26,229 bases of DNA from Candidatus Sumerlaeota bacterium (GTDB lineage Bacteria; Sumerlaeota; Sumerlaeia; JADFCT01). The notes beneath the pieces were generated by a model, which was given only the letters and a program-made list of their open reading frames with translations, did no database searches and was not told the DNA's origin. Each line of letters opens with the position of its first letter. The first letter of the stretch is position 1. The position numbers were made by a program, and so were the translations under genes. The DNA lies in assembly GCA_026398575.1 (NCBI GenBank), contig JAPLSP010000041.1, positions 1 through 26,229 of the forward strand. Direction: 5' to 3'. Below are positions 7,332-14,258 of the stretch, in pieces.

Positions 7332-9659
7332 ATGTCGAGCAGAAACAAAAAGCAACAACCGGCCCCAAAAGCAGCTTCGAGAGGCGAAGCCTCCGAGCCA
7401 ATGAAGGGTGGTTCAAAGAACAGGGCACAGCAGTATAGCGAGCCGTCAAAGGAAGGTAACGATCCTACATCAAAGAAGCCGGCGGCTATGGTAGGCTATT
7501 TTTGCATTGATGTGGGAGACCTTCGGCAAAGGTTGGTAGACGCTCTGATTTTGGAGCGATGCAAAGAGGAAGAGGCAACGGATGACAATGAGCCGGTTGA
7601 AACTAACGAGAGTGATCTTAGGCTAAAGCTCCGGCGCCATCTCAGTCAAATTGCACCCGAGCTGGAGAAGGAAATTGATGATAGATGCGCGAAAACAAAC
7701 TGGGTTCAGGAAACAAAGAAGGAAAAAAAGGAACTTGATAAAAGGATTCGCGGATATTGCCGGGAAAAAGGTCTCCAGTTAATCGAGCCGATTGAATGCG
7801 ATGTTATTTCTTTGCCCCCTGATTCCAGCGAGCAAAAAGACAAGATCAAGAATGATGGACGCGCCGATAAATTTATACAACCTTGGGATTTGGCGGTGAA
7901 GTGGCTGGAACTAGGCGGAAAGGCTAGTCACGAGATCTATGAAGCACTGAAATCCCCTGGGTATCCGTTATGGCAAGGCTTCTTTACTGAAGGTTCTGTC
8001 GGGTATCGTTTCAGGCCGATAGGTGGGGCTTTCATCGGGACATGGACACACAGTCGTCCGCGAGTAAAGGAGCTGAAGAAAGAAGTGAGAAAAATAAAAG
8101 CGATAAATCCAGGACCATATCAGGGAAACAAAGAAGGCAAGGCAAAGAAGCTGAAGGAACTCAATAGAGAGATCGAGCCGTTTCAGCGGATTTTGGCTTT
8201 GCTTGTTTGTGTGAAAAAGGCCCAGAAAAGATTGAGGAAATTAGAACGGAGTGAGGAAGAGCCTTTTACAGAAGGGCAGGAGGAGAAGAAACAGATCATG
8301 GCGAATCTACGTTCCGCGATTCAGACTCATACTGCATTGTTTGAACACGGACCAGAAATCGTCAAGGAACATCGCCCCCAATTGCATAATGCGCTTCAAC
8401 GGCTGCAAAGTGGAAAAGTGGATGGGATTGTGACACCATCTTTTCGGGCTCTATTGAACGAGGGCATGATCGCCGGAATGCAGCTCGCTGATTGGATCGG
8501 AGACATTGGCTATAAGGTTCATGCCATAAGGGATGACGAGATTTACCAGGAACGATTGGCGGAGTATGAACGAGACCGAATAGAACAACATGAACAGGCT
8601 CAAAAAATCAGCAGGGAAAGCGCGTGCAAGATTCCTAGCTGGGAGGGACTATACAAGGAGGCGCAAGCGAAGGGAAAGGAGCTGCCAATTATTGTTCCAT
8701 TGCCGGACGGACGGAAGATACATCTTGAGATCGTAGAATGCATAGAATGGTGGCATAATCGGCACCGGGTGCTCGACGCCGCCACATCCCGGGAATTATT
8801 CGAGGACAAGGCATTGGATGAGAGTGGAGCCAAATCCAAGTCCGCATCTGTCAGGCTCTTCGATGCTGATCCATCTCTTCGGCATCGTTTCGAGCGTGGA
8901 TGGTTTGAGCATCTTGCGCTATATTTGAATGCCTTCAAGACGGGGATGAATGGCAATGAATGCGAGATGTTTTTCAATGACCTTACGGGGCATGGCAATT
9001 ATATAGGTGAGATAGTCCGGCGTTTACTGGATATAGAAGAATGGATAGCGGGAGACGGACAAGTGCTGCGCGTAAAAGACGGATCGAATCCCTGGCATTT
9101 GATTAAGAATTACTGGAATGAGATATTTAGGCCGTCGCTTCGTGAGCGCTTCGATCTGAAAATCCCATCAGCGAAAGTCAAAGAAAAATCCAGACTCGAC
9201 CTAATAACCAGAATTCCAAGCGATTCCTATTTACTGGGAATCATGGAGCGAAGAGCCCTGAGAGGCGAAACATCTGACCTATGTGGTCCTACATCAAATT
9301 CAAATGAGGATGATATCAAGGATTCTGAACGTAATAAGGAAGCGCTTGTGACATCGGTATTGGCCGATGTGAAGAAACATATAAATGGCGAACTAACGTT
9401 GAGCCTTGAGAGATCAATTCGCGATTTTTGCAGCAAAATTTTAGATTCCGGTTGTCCGACTGTGGCGTTAATTCTGCACTATATCTGTGGCAAGAAATGG
9501 GATGATTTATATGAGGTGATCGGCGTCAAAAAACCGGAGGCACTAAAGAAGCAGTGCCAACGTTTTCTGCGCCGCAATCCCATGGTCAAGACTGCCTGTG
9601 ATGAATATGAGGATCGCAGGCGAAATAGTCATGTCAGGTGCCCACAGCCGAAGAATTAA
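7332..9659 (+). CDS. Large hydrophilic protein of unknown function beside the helicase pair
   Basis: A 775-residue protein I do not recognise. The ATG at 7332 is chosen because GAGGAG (7317-7322) lies 9 nt upstream; a TTG at 7308 is in frame but would precede that site. The N-terminal ~50 residues are low-complexity and rich in K, S, P and Q. A folded part seems to begin near residue 53 (VGYFCIDVGDLRQRL). Residues about 245-335 are very rich in K and E and likely to be coiled coil (VKELKKEVRKIK, KKAQKRLRKLER). A Trp-rich central part follows (CIEWWHNRHRVL, NPWHLIKNYWNEIF). The last ~64 residues (LHYICGKKWDDLYEVIGVKK onward) weakly resemble a helix-turn-helix. No signal peptide, membrane segment or catalytic motif is evident. 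It looks more AT-rich than the neighbouring genes. The divergent position next to two defence-type helicases suggests a partner or regulator, but that is inference. Confidence 0.8.
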   Translation: MSSRNKKQQPAPKAASRGEASEPMKGGSKNRAQQYSEPSKEGNDPTSKKPAAMVGYFCIDVGDLRQRLVDALILERCKEEEATDDNEPVETNESDLRLKLRRHLSQIAPELEKEIDDRCAKTNWVQETKKEKKELDKRIRGYCREKGLQLIEPIECDVISLPPDSSEQKDKIKNDGRADKFIQPWDLAVKWLELGGKASHEIYEALKSPGYPLWQGFFTEGSVGYRFRPIGGAFIGTWTHSRPRVKELKKEVRKIKAINPGPYQGNKEGKAKKLKELNREIEPFQRILALLVCVKKAQKRLRKLERSEEEPFTEGQEEKKQIMANLRSAIQTHTALFEHGPEIVKEHRPQLHNALQRLQSGKVDGIVTPSFRALLNEGMIAGMQLADWIGDIGYKVHAIRDDEIYQERLAEYERDRIEQHEQAQKISRESACKIPSWEGLYKEAQAKGKELPIIVPLPDGRKIHLEIVECIEWWHNRHRVLDAATSRELFEDKALDESGAKSKSASVRLFDADPSLRHRFERGWFEHLALYLNAFKTGMNGNECEMFFNDLTGHGNYIGEIVRRLLDIEEWIAGDGQVLRVKDGSNPWHLIKNYWNEIFRPSLRERFDLKIPSAKVKEKSRLDLITRIPSDSYLLGIMERRALRGETSDLCGPTSNSNEDDIKDSERNKEALVTSVLADVKKHINGELTLSLERSIRDFCSKILDSGCPTVALILHYICGKKWDDLYEVIGVKKPEALKKQCQRFLRRNPMVKTACDEYEDRRRNSHVRCPQPKN

Positions 9660-9698
9660 ATCTGTCACTTTGGCGCGCCTGCTCTTTGCGCTCTGAAT

Positions 9699-9852
9699 TT
9701 GTCCCGTTTTTCGTGTAATTGTCCCGCCCAAAAGATAACAAACTTCAGTCTACTAAAGGTCATTTCGCCCTGTGTTCACAAAGGCAAAATGACCTTTTTC
9801 ATTTAGGTTAAAACAAGATCAGCGGGACAAAAGTTTTTTATTGCATGTCCCG
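9699..9852. repeat. Iteron-like TTGTCCCG repeats
   Basis: TTGTCCCG occurs at 9699-9706 and 9719-9726 (direct), and as its complement CGGGACAA at 9823-9830. A one-mismatch copy, ATGTCCCG, is at 9845-9852. All four lie within about 155 bp upstream of the HTH and RepA-like genes, so they could be binding sites for the HTH protein or iterons of a replication origin. The copies are short, so chance is not excluded. Confidence 0.4.
9755..9799. terminator. Long hairpin, probable (bidirectional) terminator
   Basis: AAAGGTCATTTCGCC (9755-9769) pairs with GGCAAAATGACCTTT (9783-9797) at 14 of 15 positions. The loop contains a second small palindrome, TGTGTTCACA (9771-9780). The right arm runs into five T residues (9795-9799). 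It lies about 95 bp after the stop of the 775-residue protein, as expected of a factor-independent terminator. A-rich bases on the left would allow function in both directions. Confidence 0.65.
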
Positions 9853-9929
9853 GATGCATATTGGAGTTTCTACCATGCGCTTCGTGAAATCGCTGGGAAG
9901 TCACGAGTTGAGTTCGCTGGTGGCATACA

Positions 9930-10274
9930 ATGGATTTATCTCTGATTCAAAAATTCGAGCAATCTCTGTCATCCATTACGGAAAGGCTGAGCGCGATAGA
10001 ATTATCGCTTGACATTCTTGTGCGAGCGACAAGCAAACGGAAAATTGATTCTCAATGGGTCACTCTGGACGAAGCAGCCCATATTGCCGGCACGACCAAG
10101 CGTGGCGTTCAAAACCAAGTTCGACGCGAACGGGAAAAAGCAGATGGCTACTCGTTACGAGTCCGTCACGGCGGAATTCATCGCGGTGACTGGCTAGCCT
10201 TCCTGGAATTTAAAGCGCAACGCCGAGTGGGACGTGGAGAGCGGGTTCGCACAGCCCTCGAAAAAATTCTATAA
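9930..10274 (+). CDS. Small helix-turn-helix DNA-binding protein (MerR/excisionase-like fold)
   Basis: A 114-residue protein. An N-terminal helix (res 1-35, LIQKFEQSLSSITERLSAIE) with a hydrophobic heptad pattern suggests a dimerising coiled coil. Residues 43-90 form a likely winged HTH (WVTLDEAAHIAGTTKRGVQN, then GIHRGDWLAFLE), like the domains seen in excisionases and phage or plasmid control proteins. Only a weak GGTGG lies upstream of the ATG. The following ATPase begins 15 bp after the stop behind a strong ribosome-binding site, so the two form an operon. In integrative elements such a protein commonly regulates or assists replication or excision; which applies here is not visible. The nearby TTGTCCCG repeats are candidate targets. 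Confidence 0.7.
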   Translation: MDLSLIQKFEQSLSSITERLSAIELSLDILVRATSKRKIDSQWVTLDEAAHIAGTTKRGVQNQVRREREKADGYSLRVRHGGIHRGDWLAFLEFKAQRRVGRGERVRTALEKIL

Positions 10275-10289
10275 AGGAGAGACGCATAC

Positions 10290-11849
10290 ATGGGCGAAAA
10301 TTCTGATAATCGGCGCCGATATGCGCCATCTCACCTGGCTGAACTTGAGCAAATGCTTCCGAAGGCCGATCTGGCAGAAATGACCGTCTTGGGCGCTGTG
10401 CTTGTCTCGCCGGAATGCGCCGCTTTCATTCTAGACGAACTTGCCGATTCAGATTTTGGAAATGAAAAGCATCAGCGAATATTCAAGGCAATCCAAGCCG
10501 GCGCGAATGCGCATGAAATGCCGACATACGAAGCATTGCACGCCAAGTTAGATGGCGGACTGGCTTCCATCGGTGGCAATTCATATTTGGCAGAACTTGA
10601 GGCCGAGGTCATTTCGACAATCCCTGCCGCCCTGACCGGTCCAATCAAGCGGGTTAAAGATGCGGCTCAGCGGCGTATGATCATTCGGGCCATGATTGAG
10701 GAAGCCCAAAGGGCAGTTACGATTGACGAAAGCGCGAGTGATTTGGCGTCCCGCGTTCAAGAGCGCCTGGCTGGAATCGATAGTGGCGACGGCGCTGACG
10801 ATGACCTCTCAATATTCAATATTGACGAACTATTCGCGCTCGACCTGCCCGAGGATGACAACATCGTGGCAGATCGTGCGATTGCCTTGGAAGAAATAGC
10901 GCTTGTTGTGGGACAGCCAGGCATCGGCAAATCACGAGCGATTTTGCAGCTTGCTATTGACATGGCTTTAGGGCGTCCATGGCTTGGTGTTCTGCCCATT
11001 CATCGCCGCGATATTCAATTTCTTGTTTTGCAGACCGAAAATAGCGCGCGACGCCTTAGGCGCGACCTGCGTGCGCAATTGCAGGGGGCGTCTCCAGAGG
11101 CGCGACAATGGTTCAAGGAGCACTTTCACTTTCTTGTCGTGCTAAAACCTGATGACCGCGATTTATGCCTCGATAACCCCAAGACCGTTGCGCGCATCCG
11201 CCGCGCTTTCTTGAGGTTCAAGCCAGATCTTGTGATCATTGATCCGTATGTTGATTTTTTTGCTGGCGATTGCGAGAACGATGCGACGCAAACGCGCGCA
11301 ACACTGAGAATTCTGCAGAAGGTGTGCAAGTCATATTCCGAACGTACAGGTATCATAATCATTCATCACTCAAGAACAGGCAAAGCTGCCGCCGCCGGGG
11401 CTTTCGGCCTGGACGCTGCCGCGTACGGACGAGGTTCCAAAGCTCTCGTCGGAGTTGCGCGTTCGCAGATCAATATCTCGCCCGGGTCTACTACTGATAG
11501 TAGCATTGTTGTTATCTCTCAAGCTAAATCAAACAATGGGCGTCCATTTCAACCCTTCGCTGTGCGGCTTAATGAGCAAACAATGCTATATGAGGCGTAC
11601 CCTGATTTTAATATGGAAGCCTGGCAGCATGAAATTTCAGGGGCCGCAAAAATTCAAGGGCCGCTTGTGACGTCTGAAAGCGTAGTGGAGGCGTTGCGCA
11701 ATTTGGGCGGGACAGCCAAAAAGAGCGACCTCGTAAAATCCATTATGGAAATGACCGGAGCGAAAAAAACTGCTGCTTATGACGCGATCTCTCGGGCGGT
11801 CCAAAAAAAAGCAATCTCCGAAGGTGAGGGTCAATGTGTTTTATGTTAA
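10290..11849 (+). CDS. DnaB N-terminal domain fused to a RepA-like AAA ATPase (element replication helicase)
   Basis: A 519-residue protein with two recognisable parts. Residues about 20-125 match the DnaB N-terminal helical domain (ADLAEMTVLGAVLVSPECAA, then FGNEKHQRIFKAI and GGNSYLAELEAEV). Residues about 195-435 form a RepA/KaiC-type P-loop ATPase with Walker A GQPGIGKS (208-215), Walker B LVIIDP (314-319) and a sensor-like IIIIHHSRTG (355-364). The C-terminal ~65 residues look like a winged helix (AKKSDLVKSIMEMTGAKKTA). Similar ATPases encoded by plasmids and integrated elements act as hexameric replicative helicases or loaders. AAAGGAGA (10273-10280) lies 9 nt before the ATG. It is coupled to the small HTH gene upstream and followed by a strongly palindromic region that could be an origin. 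Domain calls are confident; the replication role follows from family knowledge. Confidence 0.85.
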   Translation: MGENSDNRRRYAPSHLAELEQMLPKADLAEMTVLGAVLVSPECAAFILDELADSDFGNEKHQRIFKAIQAGANAHEMPTYEALHAKLDGGLASIGGNSYLAELEAEVISTIPAALTGPIKRVKDAAQRRMIIRAMIEEAQRAVTIDESASDLASRVQERLAGIDSGDGADDDLSIFNIDELFALDLPEDDNIVADRAIALEEIALVVGQPGIGKSRAILQLAIDMALGRPWLGVLPIHRRDIQFLVLQTENSARRLRRDLRAQLQGASPEARQWFKEHFHFLVVLKPDDRDLCLDNPKTVARIRRAFLRFKPDLVIIDPYVDFFAGDCENDATQTRATLRILQKVCKSYSERTGIIIIHHSRTGKAAAAGAFGLDAAAYGRGSKALVGVARSQINISPGSTTDSSIVVISQAKSNNGRPFQPFAVRLNEQTMLYEAYPDFNMEAWQHEISGAAKIQGPLVTSESVVEALRNLGGTAKKSDLVKSIMEMTGAKKTAAYDAISRAVQKKAISEGEGQCVLC

Positions 11850-11871
11850 CCATGTTTATTTTTCCGCCATC

Positions 11872-11885
11872 TTTCCGCGCGGAAA
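11872..11885. repeat. Perfect 14-bp palindrome after the RepA-like gene
   Basis: TTTCCGCGCGGAAA is a perfect palindrome starting 22 bp after the ATPase stop. Its right half extends to CGCGCGGAAAACG (11876-11888), a word repeated exactly inside the larger palindrome downstream at 11934-11946. It could be a protein-binding site or part of an origin. Confidence 0.55.
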
Positions 11886-11899
11886 ACGCACGGAAGCGG

Positions 11900-11963
11900 G
11901 GCGGAATTTTCCGTTTCCGCGCCCTTTAAAGGGCGCGCGGAAAACGGAAAGAATCATTCCGCC
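11900..11963. repeat. 64-bp nested palindrome; candidate origin, operator or terminator
   Basis: TTTCCGTTTCCGCGCCCTTT (11908-11927) faces a near-exact complement (11928-11950) interrupted only by an extra GC and an extra A. Outside this, GGCGGAAT (11900-11907) pairs with ATTCCGCC (11956-11963). The stem would be very stable, but no T-run follows immediately. Its place directly after a replication helicase gene makes an origin structure as likely as a terminator. Confidence 0.6.
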
Positions 11964-11998
11964 CTTTGGGAACGGGAAATCTGATGTGAGGCATAAAG

Positions 11999-12097
11999 AT
12001 GACCTCAATGTGCGAAAGAATAGAGCGTGTGAACGCTGTGACGGATAGAATTCGAATAGTCATCCCGACCAATCTGCTAACCGGGCAATCGAGGTAA
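11999..12097 (+). CDS. Possible 32-codon small ORF
   Basis: ATG at 11999 with GTGAGG 8 bases upstream (spacer CATAAAG plus one), ending TAA at 12095-12097. The product (MTSMCERIERVNAVTDRIRI...) has no recognisable domain. It overlaps, in another frame, the open stretch that leads into the next small ORF. It could be the N-terminal part of a gene that is frameshifted relative to that ORF. Very uncertain. Confidence 0.25.
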   Translation: MTSMCERIERVNAVTDRIRIVIPTNLLTGQSR

Positions 12098-12111
12098 GCG
12101 CGTCGCGCATT

Positions 12112-12234
12112 GTGAAATGCACAGCGATCTGGGAATTTGACGGCGGGCTGCCGAGGGCGGAAGCCAGACGGCTGGCAGAGGAGGATGTCAAGGAATGGGG
12201 AAGGTTGACAAAACCAGTAAGCGCAGGGGCATAG
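12112..12234 (+). CDS. Small 40-residue ORF resembling short phage/plasmid element proteins
   Basis: Read from a GTG at 12112, the product contains AIWEFDGGLPRAEARRLAEE. This composition, in which aromatic-E-F-D-G-G-L-P/S-R-x-E-A is followed by an amphipathic helix, recalls short proteins or C-termini encoded near replication genes in phages and mobile elements (recalled pattern, not searched). No good ribosome-binding site precedes the GTG. The frame stays open upstream to a TAG near 12045 without an ATG, so this may be the remnant or shifted 3' end of a longer gene. Confidence 0.35.
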   Translation: MKCTAIWEFDGGLPRAEARRLAEEDVKEWGRLTKPVSAGA

Positions 12235-12413
12235 CATGGATCGGGAGGTTTGACATTTGCATTTTTCGCTTCCGGTTCTATTTCGCTTTTTATGGTGCCA
12301 TTCCCATGACTTCATCTCCCTCCTTGCACGTTTTTGAGCTTTGCGGCGCGCCTGCGTGAGATTTGGACAACCGGAAAAATGCAGTGTCTGAACAAAAAAG
12401 GAGGCTTATGTCT

Positions 12414-12905
12414 ATGGCTTGGAAACCGAAAACCGAAGTGGCACGGTTGCGCCCAGGCGTCAAGATGCTGCGGGAACTTGGCGTGAATTTTTCCGAGATT
12501 GCGCGCGTGTTGACCGCGTTTGGATTTTCGACACGCGCTGGCAAGACGTTTACGTGCAAGCAAGTTCAACGGTTGTTGGAAGACGACGGCGGGGACGATC
12601 TCGACGCGATGGGCGCGGAACAAGACGAACTGCCGCTGGGATTACCGCTGCCCGAGACGATCTATGAACCTGCCCTGAATGCTGAACCATGCGTTGAATC
12701 ACTGCCCGCGCCAGGAACCAGCGCTGAAGCTTTGGCCTTGCCCAAAGCATATACAAAAGCGGATTTCTGTGCCCACCAGAATGAACCGGATAATAATGAT
12801 AGGGCAGAAAGTAACTGGGTATGGGAAAGCTCCGGGCCATCCCATGATGACGCCTTACGTCTCAACGATCCCGGACTCCAGGCGCAAAGTATTCCAATCT
12901 CGTGA
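12414..12905 (+). CDS. HTH-containing accessory protein of the element
   Basis: A 163-residue protein from the ATG at 12414, preceded by a perfect AAAGGAGG (12397-12404) with 9-nt spacing. An in-frame ATG at 12408 sits only 3 nt after that site and is less likely. Residues about 8-52 form an HTH of the kind found in serine recombinase tails and plasmid mobilisation proteins: LGVNFSEIARVLTAFGFSTR followed by GKTFTCKQVQRLL. No recombinase catalytic domain is present. The remaining ~105 residues are acidic, rich in proline and look disordered (DELPLGLPLPETIYEPALNA). It may be a relaxosome-type or copy-control protein, but no relaxase is present in the window. It ends 32 bp from the convergent SLOG gene. 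Confidence 0.65.
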   Translation: MAWKPKTEVARLRPGVKMLRELGVNFSEIARVLTAFGFSTRAGKTFTCKQVQRLLEDDGGDDLDAMGAEQDELPLGLPLPETIYEPALNAEPCVESLPAPGTSAEALALPKAYTKADFCAHQNEPDNNDRAESNWVWESSGPSHDDALRLNDPGLQAQSIPIS

Positions 12906-12937
12906 AAGGAAATTGAAAACGGCGCAGAGCCTGTATG

Positions 12938-13543
12938 TCAGTCCATCGCAGTCCATTTCATCCATTCGTCTTGCAGAATGACTGGCACACCATGATCACG
13001 GCAAACTCGAATCGTATGGCCTGTTCCGCCCTTCATGGGGTCGGTCGGATTCGCATAGAAGATGGCGATGGTCGCCGGCTGCAATCGGGTGTTTTCTGCG
13101 CCGATAACTTTGATGGTGTCTCGCAGGATGTACCATGACTTGGACTTTAGCTTGGGAACCGTATTTCTGTAGGCCAGCATATCCGCATACTGGGGGGAAG
13201 TTCGCTCTGCCTGACAGGCCGCTTCGTCCTCAATAGATTTCGGCATTTCGGATAGCGCAATCGAGAAGGAGGCGCCACTGATCGTAGCCTTTCTATGACG
13301 CTCATATGGCAAGACAAACTGCAATCGTGTCGGATCAATTGTGCCGACCCCCTCGGCAAAAGCCTCATCCGATCCCCTGGCATTTCCGGACCGGAAGAAG
13401 GCAGACGGACAGTCTCGCGCCACCCGAGCGCCGAGGGACACGAGATGGTCCCTGTCTTCACTTGGCAGGTCGCGAGTTCTTTCGAGCAGAACGACCGGAT
13501 GATCGGTGTGGTCAATGATAAGTCTGAAGTCTTTGTAATCCAT
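12938..13543 (-). CDS. SLOG/YspA-like Rossmann-fold protein
   Basis: About 201 residues from the ATG at 13543; an ATG at 13564 is equally possible and neither has a clear ribosome-binding site. Features match the SLOG superfamily (DprA/LOG/YspA-like nucleotide-ligand binders). There is an N-terminal strand with VVLLERTRDLP (res 17-27), resembling the G-S/T-R-x-L/F-x motif, then FRSGNARGSDEAFAEG (49-64), the S-G-x-A-R-G-x-D ligand loop. A late GGTGHTIRVCRDHGVPVI stretch (174-191) follows the AIFYANP strand. Relatives are found in mobile islands and conflict systems, where SLOG domains are thought to sense or process nucleotide-derived signals. The gene is divergent from an Xre regulator and convergent with the HTH accessory gene. 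Superfamily assignment is from motif reading; biochemical function is unknown. Confidence 0.6.
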   Translation of the reverse strand: MDYKDFRLIIDHTDHPVVLLERTRDLPSEDRDHLVSLGARVARDCPSAFFRSGNARGSDEAFAEGVGTIDPTRLQFVLPYERHRKATISGASFSIALSEMPKSIEDEAACQAERTSPQYADMLAYRNTVPKLKSKSWYILRDTIKVIGAENTRLQPATIAIFYANPTDPMKGGTGHTIRVCRDHGVPVILQDEWMKWTAMD

Positions 13544-13655
13544 TTTTCGGGGATCCAATTCCATGGGGAAACCATGAACGGAGTAAGGGAGGAGGAGAAA
13601 TCGCCGGCCGCCACACCGGTACTGCATTGCGCTGGATAAGCGACGCAGCCCGGAA

Positions 13656-13686
13656 TCTATACCATAACATTTCCAAAATATGTCAA
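13656..13686 (-). promoter_or_regulatory. Possible promoter of the SLOG gene
   Basis: On the minus strand an exact TTGACA (13681-13686) is followed after 19 bp by TATAGA (13656-13661), itself preceded by TGG. The spacing is longer than the optimal 17 bp, so strength is uncertain. It lies about 95-115 bp upstream of the two candidate start codons. Confidence 0.4.
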
Positions 13687-13853
13687 TGCCGTCATTGTGG
13701 CTTTTATCTGTACGAAACGAAAACCAGATCGGACAACACAAATTGATTCTGCAAAAAACTACATATATCTGTTAGCATATCACGGCTTTTCTGGTTCCAA
13801 ATCAGGCAAATAATTTACCATTCATTTTTTTTGATTTTTTGTTGTTATAGGGC

Positions 13854-13887
13854 TTGACACGCTACACCCGTATACTAAACAGTAAAC
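13854..13887 (+). promoter_or_regulatory. Promoter and likely autoregulatory operator of the Xre gene
   Basis: An exact -35 TTGACA (13854-13859) precedes a weak -10 TAAACA (13876-13881, 16-bp spacing). GTATACT (13870-13876) and AGTAAAC (13881-13887) form a 6-of-7 inverted repeat with a 4-bp spacer. It overlaps the -10 and lies 2 bp before the ATG, a typical place for self-repression by an Xre protein. The predicted transcript would be leaderless. Confidence 0.5.
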
Positions 13888-13889
13888 GC

Positions 13890-14246
13890 ATGCAGACAAT
13901 CTTCGGACAATTCGTTCGTGAAAAGCGCGAGGCGCTGTACGCGCAGAACCCGCGCTATTCACTGCGGAAGGTAGCCGCCCGGGTGGGCATCCAGCCTTCC
14001 TATCTCAGCAAAGTCGAGCGAGGGGACCAATCGTCACCCTCAGAAGCGACCATCTTAAAACTCGCGCGCGATCTGAAGGAAGACCCGGATGTGATGCTGG
14101 CATTGGCCGGCAAAGTATCCAGCGATTTGCGCGAGGTAATCCGCAAGCGCCCGCAATTGTTCGCCCATCTGATCCGGGAACTGAAGGACGTACCGGACCA
14201 TGCCGTGCTCAAGATCGTACGAGAGGTCCAGGATGCAAACCGGTAA
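13890..14246 (+). CDS. Xre-family HTH transcriptional regulator
   Basis: 118 residues from the ATG at 13890. Residues about 5-70 form a Cro/CI-type HTH: FGQFVREKREALY, then SLRKVAARVGIQPSYLSKVE (recognition-helix region) and ATILKLARDLKEDPDVMLAL. This last motif is frequent in Xre proteins of plasmids and integrative elements. The C-terminal ~45 residues are helical (VIRKRPQLFAHLIRELKDV). No ribosome-binding site precedes the ATG. A TTG at 13854 would extend the protein by 12 residues, but it coincides with the predicted -35 hexamer. The inverted repeat GTATACT-AAAC-AGTAAAC next to the start suggests autoregulation. The DUF932 gene follows after 12 bp, so the two form an operon, possibly with the integrase. 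Confidence 0.85.
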   Translation: MQTIFGQFVREKREALYAQNPRYSLRKVAARVGIQPSYLSKVERGDQSSPSEATILKLARDLKEDPDVMLALAGKVSSDLREVIRKRPQLFAHLIRELKDVPDHAVLKIVREVQDANR

Positions 14247-14258
14247 AGGAGACAATCC

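Larger units (their letters stand above)
9660..9929. other. Intergenic region with hairpin and repeats before the replication genes
   Basis: A 270-bp non-coding stretch between the unknown large gene and the HTH/ATPase pair. It holds a long hairpin and four copies of a TGTCCCG word, both listed separately. A 45-codon ORF (9875-10012) with a GGAG site overlaps the start of the HTH gene in another frame; I do not call it a gene. No strong promoter could be identified. Confidence 0.6.
11850..12413. other. Long intergenic region with palindromes and small ORFs
   Basis: About 560 bp without a confident gene. The left third contains the palindromes; the middle has two overlapping-frame small ORFs. 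The right part has two exact TTGACA words (12205-12210 and 12250-12255), neither with a good -10 element at normal spacing. Longer open frames through here in other phases cross the palindromes and have no coding character. Confidence 0.5.
13565..13889. other. AT-rich divergent intergenic region between SLOG and Xre genes
   Basis: About 325 bp between the two divergent start codons. It contains the candidate SLOG promoter, a T-rich tract (about 13823-13840), and the TTGACA and inverted repeat just before the Xre gene. AACCAGA (13722-13728) and TCTGGTT (13790-13796) are the same words as the inverted repeat upstream of the helicase operon, but here they are 61 bp apart. Confidence 0.5.

Noticed and set aside
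9875..10012. 45-codon ORF with a GGAG ribosome-binding site overlapping the start of the small HTH gene
   Set aside because: It overlaps a better supported HTH frame and has no recognisable product. It might act as a coupling leader peptide, but nothing shows this.
11779..12315. Overlapping ORFs on both strands across the palindromic region (11779-12048 plus, 11926-12315 minus)
   Set aside because: They run through the palindromes, lack ribosome-binding sites and domain patterns, and look like chance open frames.
13871..13876. TATACT as the -10 partner of TTGACA at 13854
   Set aside because: The spacing is only 11 bp, too short for a sigma-70 promoter. TATACT is better explained as part of the inverted repeat.
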